A DNA stretch of 64,000 bases from Prosthecobacter debontii. GTDB taxonomy: Bacteria; Verrucomicrobiota; Verrucomicrobiia; Verrucomicrobiales; Verrucomicrobiaceae. Positions 43,289 to 51,472 of this stretch are shown one piece after another (position 1 is the first letter of the stretch; each line of letters begins with the position of its first letter). The stretch spans positions 62,001-126,000 of the forward strand of contig NZ_FUYE01000014.1 of assembly GCF_900167535.1 (NCBI RefSeq), read 5' to 3'. The notes under the pieces are model-generated. The model was not told where the DNA came from, searched no databases, and saw only the letters and a program-made list of their open reading frames with translations. The position numbers and the translations under genes were made by a program.

Positions 43289-44209
43289 CTATCCTTTGGT
43301 GTGTCGCAGGTGCAGATCCATCGTCCCTGCGCGTTTCAACTCCTCGACAAAGACCGCCAGGACTTTGTCATGCTTCAGACGATCGAGCATTCCAGCCGCA
43401 ATGCTCACCGGCTCGGGCTGAGGTTTCAGCGTTTTCAAAACCACTCGCTCGGGAATGAGGCAGGCCGTATGCTCCACCACGAGGGCGATGCCCAAGCCCG
43501 CATCCACCGCGGAGATGAGACTGGTGATGCCATCACATTCACTGGCAATGCGAGCATTGATCTTTTGCTGGCGGAACCAGCCGCCGATGGCAGCCCAGTA
43601 ATCGGGATACTCCTTCTGGCTATAGACCACGAGCCGTTGCTCATTGAGATCTTGAGGCTCCAGTACCTTTTTACCTAACAATGGATGCTGCCGCGACATC
43701 GCGACCCGCCAGGATTGCTGCTGCACAGTGGTCCAGGTGATATCGGGGATGTCCTTCAGGGGCGGCACGGTCAAGGCAATGTCGAGAGACCCTTTTTGCA
43801 GGGAATCCACCATCTCATTCGTGGTGAGATCGAAAAGCTCCACGCGCGCTTTTGGGTGCACTTGAGTGAAGGCTTCCATGGCTGGAGATAGGATACCGGC
43901 GGTGAGTGACGGCGAGTAGCCAATGCGTATCGTCTGGGCCTTGGCGGTGGCACGCACACGCTGTTCCAACAGATCGGCACGCTCAATCAAGATCTTGCCT
44001 TCCCGTAGCAGCAGCTCACCCGCCGGAGTGAGGCTGAAGGAGTGGGCTCCACGCTCCAGCAGAGGCACGCCCATTTCATCCTCCAAACCCTTGATCTGGC
44101 GACTGAGCGCCGGCTGAGTAAGATGCAGACGCGCCGCCGCACGGCTGATGTTGCCATCCTCGGCAGCGGCGATGAATGAACGCAAGGGGCGAAGCTCCAA
44201 AGAAGGCAT
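43289..44209 (-). CDS. LysR-family transcriptional regulator
   Basis: 306 residues from ATG 44209 (MPSLELRPLRSFIAAAEDGN), the usual LysR opening; an upstream start at 44248 adds an untypical leader. The winged HTH is ISRAAARLHLTQPALSRQIKGLE (about 21-43). The periplasmic-binding-type effector domain runs from about 90 (IRIGYSPSLTAGILSP) to 290. It is divergent from the pirin gene, sharing a 172-bp intergenic region, so the pirin gene and its own MOSC operon are the likely targets. The effector is unknown. Confidence 0.92.
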   Translation of the reverse strand: MPSLELRPLRSFIAAAEDGNISRAAARLHLTQPALSRQIKGLEDEMGVPLLERGAHSFSLTPAGELLLREGKILIERADLLEQRVRATAKAQTIRIGYSPSLTAGILSPAMEAFTQVHPKARVELFDLTTNEMVDSLQKGSLDIALTVPPLKDIPDITWTTVQQQSWRVAMSRQHPLLGKKVLEPQDLNEQRLVVYSQKEYPDYWAAIGGWFRQQKINARIASECDGITSLISAVDAGLGIALVVEHTACLIPERVVLKTLKPQPEPVSIAAGMLDRLKHDKVLAVFVEELKRAGTMDLHLRHTKG

Positions 44210-44381
44210 GAGGGGGAGAAGATTCGGCCTTCTTCTAAGCATGTCCACCAGGGATTACAAGTCCGAGCGGAGCGGTCCGTCCTTCCAACCACCGGATCGC
44301 CCCAGCATACCCAAGATGTAGTCTCAGGCTAAAACCGCCGCATTGGTCATGCCGCCCGATTCAGAGCAAGATGCCGCTGTC

Positions 44382-45083
44382 ATGAAAACCCAAATTCGCA
44401 AATCCCACGAACGAGGCCACGCCGACCACGGCTGGCTGGACAGCCACCACACCTTCAGCTTTGCCGACTACTATGATCCCGCTCACATGGGCTTCCGCAG
44501 TCTGCGAGTGATCAATCAAGATCGAGTTGCCCCCGGTGGAGGTTTCCCCACACACCCGCACCGGGACATGGAAATCTTCAGCTACGTGCTGGAGGGTTCC
44601 CTGGCCCACAAGGACAGCCTCGGCAACGGCCGCGAGCTGAAACCTGGACAGATCCAGCTCATGAGCGCTGGTAAAGGGGTGCTGCACAGTGAGTTCAACC
44701 CCTCCCGCTCAGACCCGGCCCATTTCCTGCAAATCTGGATCCAGCCCCAGGCTCGCAGTCTCGTGCCCAGCTACACCGAATGGCATCCTGATCCTGCTTT
44801 GGAGAAGGAACCCAAGGTGCTGGTCATCTCCCCCGACGGACGTGAAAACTCCGCGGTCATCCACCAGGATGCTGAGGTGTATCGTGTGCGCTTGGAGGAT
44901 GAGGCTCAAGTCACTCACGAGGTGAAAACCGGTCGTGGGGTGTGGTTCCAGCTCATCAGAGGTCAAGTCACCGCCAACGGTCAGACCCTGAACCCAGGCG
45001 ATGCCCTCAGCACGGAGGATGCAGGCACCTTGACCCTGACCTCGTCCGGAGAAACCGAGGGCTTGCTCTTTGATCTGGGTTGA
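44382..45083 (+). CDS. Pirin family protein (bicupin, YhhW-like)
   Basis: 233 residues from ATG 44382 (MKTQIRKSHERGHADHGWL). Earlier in-frame TTG 44343 and ATG 44349 lack support. The metal-binding cupin motif is GFPTHPHRDMEIFSYVLEG, with the distal His in GKGVLHSEFN, matching the iron/copper site of bacterial pirins such as the quercetinase YhhW. QIWIQPQARSLVPSY is conserved in the group. Cytoplasmic, divergent from the LysR gene and followed by a good terminator. Confidence 0.92.
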   Translation: MKTQIRKSHERGHADHGWLDSHHTFSFADYYDPAHMGFRSLRVINQDRVAPGGGFPTHPHRDMEIFSYVLEGSLAHKDSLGNGRELKPGQIQLMSAGKGVLHSEFNPSRSDPAHFLQIWIQPQARSLVPSYTEWHPDPALEKEPKVLVISPDGRENSAVIHQDAEVYRVRLEDEAQVTHEVKTGRGVWFQLIRGQVTANGQTLNPGDALSTEDAGTLTLTSSGETEGLLFDLG

Positions 45084-45093
45084 TGCCAGTCAC

Positions 45094-45131
45094 GCCAGGA
45101 GTTTGCAGTCCCCTGCCAGCTCCTGGCTTTT
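45094..45131 (+). terminator. Intrinsic terminator after pirin gene
   Basis: A perfect 8-bp stem GCCAGGAG (45094-45101) / CTCCTGGC (45120-45127) contains an inner GCAG (45105-45108) / CTGC (45113-45116) stem. It is followed directly by TTTT (45128-45131). It lies 11 bp after the pirin stop, the clearest factor-independent terminator in the window. Confidence 0.75.
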
Positions 45132-45239
45132 AAATCGTCGCTTTTCACCGCCACGAGTCTCCGCAAGGGTTTCTCCTTGCCTCGTCTGCAAAGGCATCTA
45201 GAGGATGAGATGCGGGGGTCCATTTCTTGAAGAAAGAGG

Positions 45240-46268
45240 ATGCTATCGCACCCCCCTTTTCTAAAACGGATGGATGCTCAGCGCAATGTCACCCTAGATC
45301 TTTGGAGGCTCTTTTTTGCCTTTGGGGTCGTTATCATTCATCTGGCTCCCAACCAACCTCATGCCGAATGGCTCGGGGGTTCGTTCAACGTTTTTTGCGT
45401 TCCGTTCTTCATCGTCATCGGACTGTTTTACTTTGATCGGAAGCAGAATCGCTCAGGTTCCTTTTCATGGTCCAAGCTGCATGAGTTGCATCTGCATCGG
45501 TTGTTACTTCCTTACCTGTTTTGGACCCTTGCCTATCTGGGCATGCGCGGAGCCAAGCACGCCTTTCAAGGCGAGTCGCTCCACGCTGATCTTATCGGAG
45601 CCGCCTTTTACGGGGAGAGTGCCGTACAGATGTATTTCATCCCTCTCTTGCTGACATGTCAGGCCTTGCTCCTGGGTTTACGTCAGTTGTCAGGTCAGAA
45701 GTATGTCTTGGGAGGCACCCTGATTGCAGCCTCACTCTTGTTTTCCTACGTGGGCTCTGTCCGGCATTATTTTGGCTTCGATCATGCCGTTGAAATGAGC
45801 TGCCTTTATGTAGCAGCTGCTGTCCTGCTTGGGAAAGTCCAACGTCTCGATTGGAGATGGCTCAAGGGCGTTCTAAGTGCGGCGATTGGCGGTGCTTTGT
45901 TATTCCTCACCCTCACGGAAAAGCCCTGGCTGGACTCGATGTATATGAAGCCTTTGGCTGGTTACGCCGCAGCAAGTTTTGCCTTGGCTCTGCCTGCGAT
46001 CTCCTCAAAGTCGCTCTCCAAAACTTTGCTCACTCTATTGAGTTGCTCCTATGGCATCTATCTCATGCATCACGCATGGATTGAAGTCATTGAATTCGCC
46101 GCTCAGAAATCTGGACACCCCCTCCCTCCCTACAGTGTGCCAGGAAAGATGGTGATCGCACTGCTGATCTGTGCCTGTTGCGTGGCATCCATCGGAATCA
46201 TTCGTTTGAACCCGATGGCTCGCCGCTTTTTACTGGGTGAAGGCTCGGCTGCAAAATCTAGGCCTTGA
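45240..46268 (+). CDS. Acyltransferase-3-type membrane protein
   Basis: 342 residues from ATG 45240. The ATG at 45270 (MDAQRNVTLDLWRLFFAFGV) is an equally good start and is closer to the family opening. About ten hydrophobic helices; helix 1 carries the LDLWRLFFAFGVVIIH pattern, whose Arg and terminal His are the acyltransferase-3 active-site region. PFFIVIGLFYF and the late YGIYLMHHAWI are typical. Family members O-acetylate or succinylate envelope polysaccharides. The gene overlaps the upstream region of the pseudouridine synthase gene only if a distal start is used there. Confidence 0.85.
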   Translation: MLSHPPFLKRMDAQRNVTLDLWRLFFAFGVVIIHLAPNQPHAEWLGGSFNVFCVPFFIVIGLFYFDRKQNRSGSFSWSKLHELHLHRLLLPYLFWTLAYLGMRGAKHAFQGESLHADLIGAAFYGESAVQMYFIPLLLTCQALLLGLRQLSGQKYVLGGTLIAASLLFSYVGSVRHYFGFDHAVEMSCLYVAAAVLLGKVQRLDWRWLKGVLSAAIGGALLFLTLTEKPWLDSMYMKPLAGYAAASFALALPAISSKSLSKTLLTLLSCSYGIYLMHHAWIEVIEFAAQKSGHPLPPYSVPGKMVIALLICACCVASIGIIRLNPMARRFLLGEGSAAKSRP

Positions 46269-46299
46269 CGCTCCGCTCATCATTTCAAGACTTTCAACC

Positions 46300-47046
46300 A
46301 TGCCCTCGACGGAAGGCCCACCAATCACCCAATGCCCCATCCTGCATCAGGATCGTTTCATCATCGTCGTCAATAAACCGGCGGGGGTGCTCTCGCATCC
46401 GAACAAGGCCCGCAGCACGGAGCTGGCGGCCTTTGAGGGGAGCTATGACCTGGAGGAAAAATGCTTTGAGGGCCCTGGTGGCAAAGTTTGGCTGATCCAC
46501 CGCCTGGATCAAGATACCTCCGGGGTGCTGCTGGGGGCACGGGATGCCAAAACAGCGGAAAAATGCCGCGCTTTGTTTGAGACGGATGGCGTGCGGAAGC
46601 AGTATCTCACGCTTGTGCGTGGCAACCCGGGCACCGAGGGCACTTGGCAGGATCACCTCACCACCAGTCGTGAAAAAGGCCGCGTCCGCACCACGGTGCT
46701 GAAAGGCCGACCGCCCAATGCGGAGCTGGATTTCAAAACGCTGGCTCAACATCCCGGAGAGCGGCTTTCTCTGCTCAATATCGATCTCATCACGGGTAAG
46801 ACTCACCAGATTCGTGTGCAGGCATCGTCACGTCAGCATCATCTGTTAGGCGATGATGTTTACGGTCACTTTGATCTCAACCGCAAGATGAAGAAAGACC
46901 TTGGTCTCAAGCGGCTCTTTCTCCATGCGCGCACCCTGACGCTCAAGCACCCGACCAGTGGTCAGGTCCTGCGCGTGGAGGCTCCATTGCCCGACGATCT
47001 GAGCGGTGTTCTCACCAAACTGGGGATGATGTCAGTGTTCAGTTAA
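46300..47046 (+). CDS. RluA-family pseudouridine synthase
   Basis: 248 residues from ATG 46300; an ATG at 46237 would overlap the acyltransferase gene by 32 bp. FIIVVNKPAGVLSHP (about 20-34) opens the catalytic domain. The catalytic Asp is in WLIHRLDQDTSGVLL (about 75-90). GKTHQIRVQASSRQHHLLGDDVYG and LHARTLTLKHP are conserved. No S4 domain is present, as in TruC/RluA/RluE-like proteins. It modifies uridines in rRNA or tRNA; the target site is not decidable. Confidence 0.92.
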   Translation: MPSTEGPPITQCPILHQDRFIIVVNKPAGVLSHPNKARSTELAAFEGSYDLEEKCFEGPGGKVWLIHRLDQDTSGVLLGARDAKTAEKCRALFETDGVRKQYLTLVRGNPGTEGTWQDHLTTSREKGRVRTTVLKGRPPNAELDFKTLAQHPGERLSLLNIDLITGKTHQIRVQASSRQHHLLGDDVYGHFDLNRKMKKDLGLKRLFLHARTLTLKHPTSGQVLRVEAPLPDDLSGVLTKLGMMSVFS

Positions 47047-47053
47047 CAGTGTT

Positions 47054-47088
47054 CGGTATTCAGTTCGATCACTGCCCACTGAATACCG
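47054..47088. terminator. inverted repeat inside a mosaic of repeated words, convergent gap
   Basis: CGGTATTCAGT (47054-47064) and ACTGAATACCG (47078-47088) form a perfect 11-bp stem with a 13-nt loop, between the ends of the pseudouridine synthase and nspC genes. Flanking sequence repeats the same words (CAGTGTTCAGTTAA, CAGTGTTCGG, TAACTGAATACTG), so the 65-bp gap is built from variants of one ~10-bp unit. Bidirectional terminator or repeat element. Confidence 0.5.
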
Positions 47089-47111
47089 ATAACTGAATAC
47101 TGCCCCCTGTC

Positions 47112-48302
47112 CTACGACAGCTTGCGCTTAAAGTCCTCGTAGCCGAACCGACGCACGACGCGCACCTCTCCCGTGGCGGGGTCATAGAGATCAATGTCGG
47201 GATGCGGCACCCCGTTGAAGGTGCTGGTTTTCACCATGGTGTAGTGCGCCATGTCGGTGAAGACGAGCTTTTGCCCCAGCTTCAGAGGCTCAGGGAAACT
47301 GTATTCATTGATCACATCTCCCGCCAAACAGGTGAGCCCCCCGAGGCGGTAGGTATGCGGCAGGACACCGGGGAGATCTGTGCCGATGATGTGCGGACGA
47401 TACGGCATCTCCAGCGTGTCTGGCATGTGTGCCGTGGCGGAGGTATCCAGAATAGCAGTGGGAATATCGGTCGGCACGATGTCCTGCACCTCCGCGATGA
47501 GGTAGCCGGTATTCAGGGCCACGGCTTCACCCGGTTCCAGATACACTTCCTTACCCCAGCGCTCTTTGAAGCTGCGGATGACACGCACCAGGCGCTCCAC
47601 ATCATAGCCCTGACGGGTGATGTGGTGCCCGCCGCCCATGTTCACCCACTGGACCTGAGCCAGCAGTTTAGGAAAGCGCTTCTCGACTGCGGCCAGAGTG
47701 CGCTCCAGCACGTCGGAGTCCTGCTCGCAGAGCGCATGAAAATGCAAGCCCTCGAGACCACTCAAATCCTGGTCCTCGACATCCACGGAGCGGGTGCCCA
47801 GGCGGCAGCTTGGTGAGCAGGGATCATACAGACTCCACTCCACCTCGCTATGCTCAGGATTCACTCGGATACCCGGGCTCGGCACATGCTGCCCAGCGGC
47901 GCGCGCGGCCTCCAGCATGGGACGGAAGCGCTGCCACTGCGCGGGGGAATTGAAACTGAGATGGTGAGCGATTGGGATCAGCTCTTTCATCTCCGCCTCT
48001 TTGAAAGCAGGAGCATAGACATGCAGTTCCTTGCGGAATTCCTCATGGCCCAACAGCGCCTCGTGAATGCCACTGGCGCAGCAGCCATAGAGATACTGAC
48101 GCACCAGATCAAAGGTGGAAAACATGGAAAATCCCTTGAGCGCCAGCAGGATGCGGGCTCCGGAGCGGGCCTGCACATCCGCCAGTTTCTCCAGATTTTT
48201 CTTCAGCAAACCCAGGTCCACGACATAGGCGGGGGTCTCGATGGTGGAGACATCGAAGGCGGGGGCTGGCTGTTCAAAAACGTGCGGAGGGGTTGGGGCC
48301 AT
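47112..48302 (-). CDS. nspC: Carboxynorspermidine decarboxylase
   Basis: 396 residues, PLP-dependent alanine-racemase-fold decarboxylase. The PLP lysine is in ILLALKGFSMFSTF (about 53). NPEHSEVEWSLYDPCSPSCRLG, GLHFHALCEQDSDVLERT, WVNMGGGHHITRQGYD and GPLTCLAGDVINEYSFPE-type residues (here GLTCLAGDV) match CANSDC. It decarboxylates carboxyspermidine or carboxynorspermidine in the alternative spermidine pathway. Its usual partner, carboxy(nor)spermidine dehydrogenase, is not adjacent and not in the window. ATG 48302 was chosen. Confidence 0.93.
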   Translation of the reverse strand: MAPTPPHVFEQPAPAFDVSTIETPAYVVDLGLLKKNLEKLADVQARSGARILLALKGFSMFSTFDLVRQYLYGCCASGIHEALLGHEEFRKELHVYAPAFKEAEMKELIPIAHHLSFNSPAQWQRFRPMLEAARAAGQHVPSPGIRVNPEHSEVEWSLYDPCSPSCRLGTRSVDVEDQDLSGLEGLHFHALCEQDSDVLERTLAAVEKRFPKLLAQVQWVNMGGGHHITRQGYDVERLVRVIRSFKERWGKEVYLEPGEAVALNTGYLIAEVQDIVPTDIPTAILDTSATAHMPDTLEMPYRPHIIGTDLPGVLPHTYRLGGLTCLAGDVINEYSFPEPLKLGQKLVFTDMAHYTMVKTSTFNGVPHPDIDLYDPATGEVRVVRRFGYEDFKRKLS

Positions 48303-48400
48303 GGGGCGTGCTTTTTAGAGAGATGTGGCGCAGGTTCCAGTGATAGTTTGTCACACATGCTTGCACCGCAAGGCTGCCTCATGATAAACCCGTCGAGATC

Positions 48401-49711
48401 ATGCAAAAAATCACCCTTTGCCTCAGCCTTCTGCTGATCGCCAGCCTGCCTGCTCAGATGGCTGGAGCCGTGCGCTCATGGACGGACGATGCCGGGAGAA
48501 CGGTGAATGCGGAATTCGCCGGGATGGATGGCGATAGCGTGCTGCTGCGCATGAGTCCTGAGAAAACCGTCCCCTTCCCGCTGGCCCGACTCAGTGCGGT
48601 GGATCAGGCCTTTGTGAAAGAAGCCGTGGCCAGCACGGGCGGAGGCGCCGCCGTCCCTACTGCGGCAACTTCCGTCAGCGACCCAAATCGTGTGCCCATC
48701 GCGCAACGCACCTGGCCCGAAAACGTCACCGTTCCACCTCGTTCGATTGAGATTACCACGATCTCTGAAAGCGTGGCTCAGCGGAAGTATGTGTATCAGT
48801 CTGAGGCGTTCGAGTTCAGCTCGCAGGCCAAGCTCGCAGGCAGCGTGATGAAGGAAGTGGCCCGCACCTTTGAAGCCACACGCTCCCTCATCAATGCCCT
48901 GCCCTGGGGGGTCGTCTGCCGCCCACCGGAAGGCATGCAGCGCTTCCAAGCGGCGCTGTATGAATCCCGCCAGGACTACTTTGAAGCAGGGGGGCCGGAA
49001 AACTCGGGCGGCGTTTACAACACCGGTGAGAAGATTTTCAAGATCCCCTTCCCCAGCTTGGGATTGGAAAAGCGTGGACAGACGTATTTCAAAAACGACA
49101 GCTACAGCAACGGCACCCTTGTCCATGAGATCACCCATCAGCTCATGGATGATTATCTCGGCTTCATGCCCACCTGGATCATCGAAGGCACGGCCGAGTA
49201 TGCGGAGATGCTGCCCTACAAATCCGGCACCTTCCGGGCAGATGCGCATAAAAACGCCATCAAGGACGACATCTCCGTGTGGGAGAAAAATGAAGGGTTT
49301 CCCCCGAGCATCGACAGCCTGAAGAAACACATGACCATGCCCCGCGAGCAATGGGTGGCCGAATGCTCCACGCCTAGCCGCATGAGTGAAATGTATCACC
49401 GCTCGCAACTGCTGGTGTATTACTTCTGCCACCTGGATGGGGATGGCAAAGGCACCCGCTTCATCCGCTTCATGGAAGCCGTGTATGGTGAAGTGCAGGC
49501 CAAACGCGCCTTCTTTGCCGATCCCCGCGTGAAAATGCTGGGCGGCGGGCGCTTCAGCTACCCCCGCTCCCTCACCCCGCCGGACATGAGTGAAAACGCC
49601 GGATTCAAGCACCTGCCCATTCTCCTGGAGGAACGCTCCTATGAGAAAATCGCCGCTGAGATCATCGCCGCCTACAAGAACATCGGCGTCAAGGTGCAGG
49701 TGGCCCCCTAA
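48401..49711 (+). CDS. SHD1-like domain plus zincin-type putative metallopeptidase
   Basis: 436 residues with a signal peptide (MQKITLCLSLLLIASLPAQM...). Residues 25-75 resemble an SHD1-type module common in PVC exported proteins (RSWTDDAGRTVNAEFAGM...VPFPLARLSAVDQ). The remainder holds a gluzincin-like site, HEITHQLMDDYLGFMPTW followed by IIEGTAEYAEM, giving HExxH and a downstream Glu. The architecture resembles DUF1570-type peptidases. It probably acts in the periplasm or outside; the substrate is unknown. Stands alone, divergent from nspC. Confidence 0.82.
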   Translation: MQKITLCLSLLLIASLPAQMAGAVRSWTDDAGRTVNAEFAGMDGDSVLLRMSPEKTVPFPLARLSAVDQAFVKEAVASTGGGAAVPTAATSVSDPNRVPIAQRTWPENVTVPPRSIEITTISESVAQRKYVYQSEAFEFSSQAKLAGSVMKEVARTFEATRSLINALPWGVVCRPPEGMQRFQAALYESRQDYFEAGGPENSGGVYNTGEKIFKIPFPSLGLEKRGQTYFKNDSYSNGTLVHEITHQLMDDYLGFMPTWIIEGTAEYAEMLPYKSGTFRADAHKNAIKDDISVWEKNEGFPPSIDSLKKHMTMPREQWVAECSTPSRMSEMYHRSQLLVYYFCHLDGDGKGTRFIRFMEAVYGEVQAKRAFFADPRVKMLGGGRFSYPRSLTPPDMSENAGFKHLPILLEERSYEKIAAEIIAAYKNIGVKVQVAP

Positions 49712-49891
49712 CCAGGGACAAAAGACTGAAAACCAAAGCTTTCCATGCCTCTCGACCTTCTCCAGACCGCTGGCTGCTAGGAGCGAGAAACAGGGCCGTT
49801 CGGTCATGTGAGCTGCCGCCCTGAGGGTCCGGCTTGTGAAATTTTTCACAAACCTGCTTGCCGCCCTTCGCCGGAGTCGGATACTGGCGCT

Positions 49892-51289
49892 ATGGCAGCA
49901 GTCCAGTATCTCCCCGGCAAAGAGCCTCACGCGCGTGAGAAACGCCTCATCTTCAAGAACATCGACCGAGTCGGTTATGACCCGTCCATCGAGTGTTACC
50001 TGAATGACGGCGGTTACGAGCAGCTCAAGGTGGCGCTAACGATGGAGAAGACGGCCATCATCAATGAGGTGAAGGCCGCAGGATTGCGGGGCCGTGGCGG
50101 CGCAGGCTTCCCCACCGGCGTGAAGTGGGGTTTCATCCCACCCACGAACACCAAGCCCGTTTACCTCATCTGCAATGCCGATGAATCCGAGCCCGGCACC
50201 TTCAAGGACCGCTACATTCTGCATCAGGACCCCCATCAGCTCGTCGAAGGCATGGCCATCGCTTGCTTCGCCGTGGGGGCAAAGCTGGCCTACATTTACA
50301 TCCGCGAGGAGTTCCCCTACGCGGCCAAGATCGTCGAAAAAGCCATCGCCGAAGCTCGTGCCAAGGGTTTCTTGGGCCAAAACATCCTGGGCAGCGGTTT
50401 CGACTGCGAGATCTACGTGCACCGCGGTGCCGGGGCCTACATCTGCGGTGAAGAGACCGGCCTGATCGAGTCTCTGGAAGGCAAGCGCCCCTACCCACGC
50501 ATCAAGCCTCCGTATTTCCCAGCGGCCCTCGGCCTCTACATGTGCCCTACCATCGTGAACAACGTGGAGTCTCTCTGCCATGTGAAGCACATCATCCAGA
50601 TGAGCGGTGCGGAGTATGCGAAACTGGGCACGCCGAACAACACTGGCACCCGTATCCTCTGCGTGAGTGGCGACGTGCAAAAGCCCGGCTACTACGAGGT
50701 AGAAGTGGGCAAGGTGACCATGGGTGAAGTGATCAACGACCTCTGCGGCGGTCTCAAACCCGGTCGCAAGCTCAAGGCCATCATCCCTGGCGGCTCCTCC
50801 GCCAAGGTCCTGCGTGCCGATGAGAAATTCAAACTCAAGGACGGTCGTGAGCTGACCATCATGGATATCCCGATGGACTTCGACACCATGGCCGCCTGCG
50901 GCTCCATGGCCGGCTCCGGCGGTGTGATCATCATGGATGACACCCGCAGCATGACCTGGGTCATCAACAACCTGAACAACTTCTACGCCCACGAATCCTG
51001 TGGCCAGTGCACCCCCTGCCGCGAAGGCAGCCTGTGGATGAAGAAGCTGAGTGACCGTATCGTCTCCGGCAATGGTAGCCCGGATGATGTGGACACCCTG
51101 GAGAGCGTGGCCAACCAGATCGAAGGCAAGACCATCTGCGCCTTCGGCGAAGCCTGCTCCTGGCCGACCCAGAGCTTCATCAAGAAATTCCGCGATGAAC
51201 TCAAGAGCGACTGCAAACCCGATCTGGCCAACAAGATCGTCTCTGAAGAAGGCATCCTCGCCGCCGCCGGTCTGCCCGTGAAAGCCTGA
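49892..51289 (+). CDS. nuoF: NADH-quinone oxidoreductase subunit F
   Basis: 465 residues from ATG 49892 (MAAVQYLPGKEPHAREKR). An upstream start at 49808 gives an implausible Cys/Pro leader. The NADH/FMN loops are GLRGRGGAGFPTGVKW and YICGEETGLIESLEGKRPYP. The N3 iron-sulfur ligands are CGQCTPCREGS plus C in TICAFGEACSWP. It takes electrons from NADH in complex I. Unusually it is alone: the neighbours are a peptidase and a K+ channel, with no nuoE or nuoG nearby. Because nuoE-nuoF-nuoG normally lie together, a split nuo locus or a paralogue is likely. Confidence 0.95.
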   Translation: MAAVQYLPGKEPHAREKRLIFKNIDRVGYDPSIECYLNDGGYEQLKVALTMEKTAIINEVKAAGLRGRGGAGFPTGVKWGFIPPTNTKPVYLICNADESEPGTFKDRYILHQDPHQLVEGMAIACFAVGAKLAYIYIREEFPYAAKIVEKAIAEARAKGFLGQNILGSGFDCEIYVHRGAGAYICGEETGLIESLEGKRPYPRIKPPYFPAALGLYMCPTIVNNVESLCHVKHIIQMSGAEYAKLGTPNNTGTRILCVSGDVQKPGYYEVEVGKVTMGEVINDLCGGLKPGRKLKAIIPGGSSAKVLRADEKFKLKDGRELTIMDIPMDFDTMAACGSMAGSGGVIIMDDTRSMTWVINNLNNFYAHESCGQCTPCREGSLWMKKLSDRIVSGNGSPDDVDTLESVANQIEGKTICAFGEACSWPTQSFIKKFRDELKSDCKPDLANKIVSEEGILAAAGLPVKA

Positions 51290-51341
51290 GGCCGTTCGCG
51301 GCTTCAGTTCAAAGTTTCCGCCTCCGGGCTCAGGGGTCTGA

Positions 51342-51420
51342 GTTCGGAGCCCCGCCTGTAGGCAGAATCAGTGAGCTTCGATTCTCCCTAGACCTTCCGG
51401 CTGAAGCCGGGGCTCCGAAC
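51342..51420. repeat. palindromic repeat element between nuoF and K+ channel gene
   Basis: GTTCGGAGCCCCG (51342-51354) and CGGGGCTCCGAAC (51408-51420) are perfect 13-bp inverted ends. An inner hairpin CCGGCT-GA-AGCCGG (51397-51410) overlaps the right arm. Similar-looking GGCTTCA words occur at 51300-51306. The element looks like a REP/MITE-type interspersed repeat, distinct from the palindrome at 34050. Confidence 0.6.
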
Positions 51421-51472
51421 GCTGCCTGCGGGGAGCCGACACCCATAAAGTCATTTCCATGAAGGCGCTGGC

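Noticed and set aside
48476-49930. 484-residue open frame on the minus strand over the zincin-like gene
   Set aside because: It overlaps a well-supported secreted metallopeptidase on the plus strand and has a composition typical of an antisense shadow (His/Gly/Asp-rich, no domains).
50036-50992. Long minus-strand open frame opposite nuoF
   Set aside because: nuoF has all cofactor motifs in the plus frame; the opposite frame shows only GC-driven openness.
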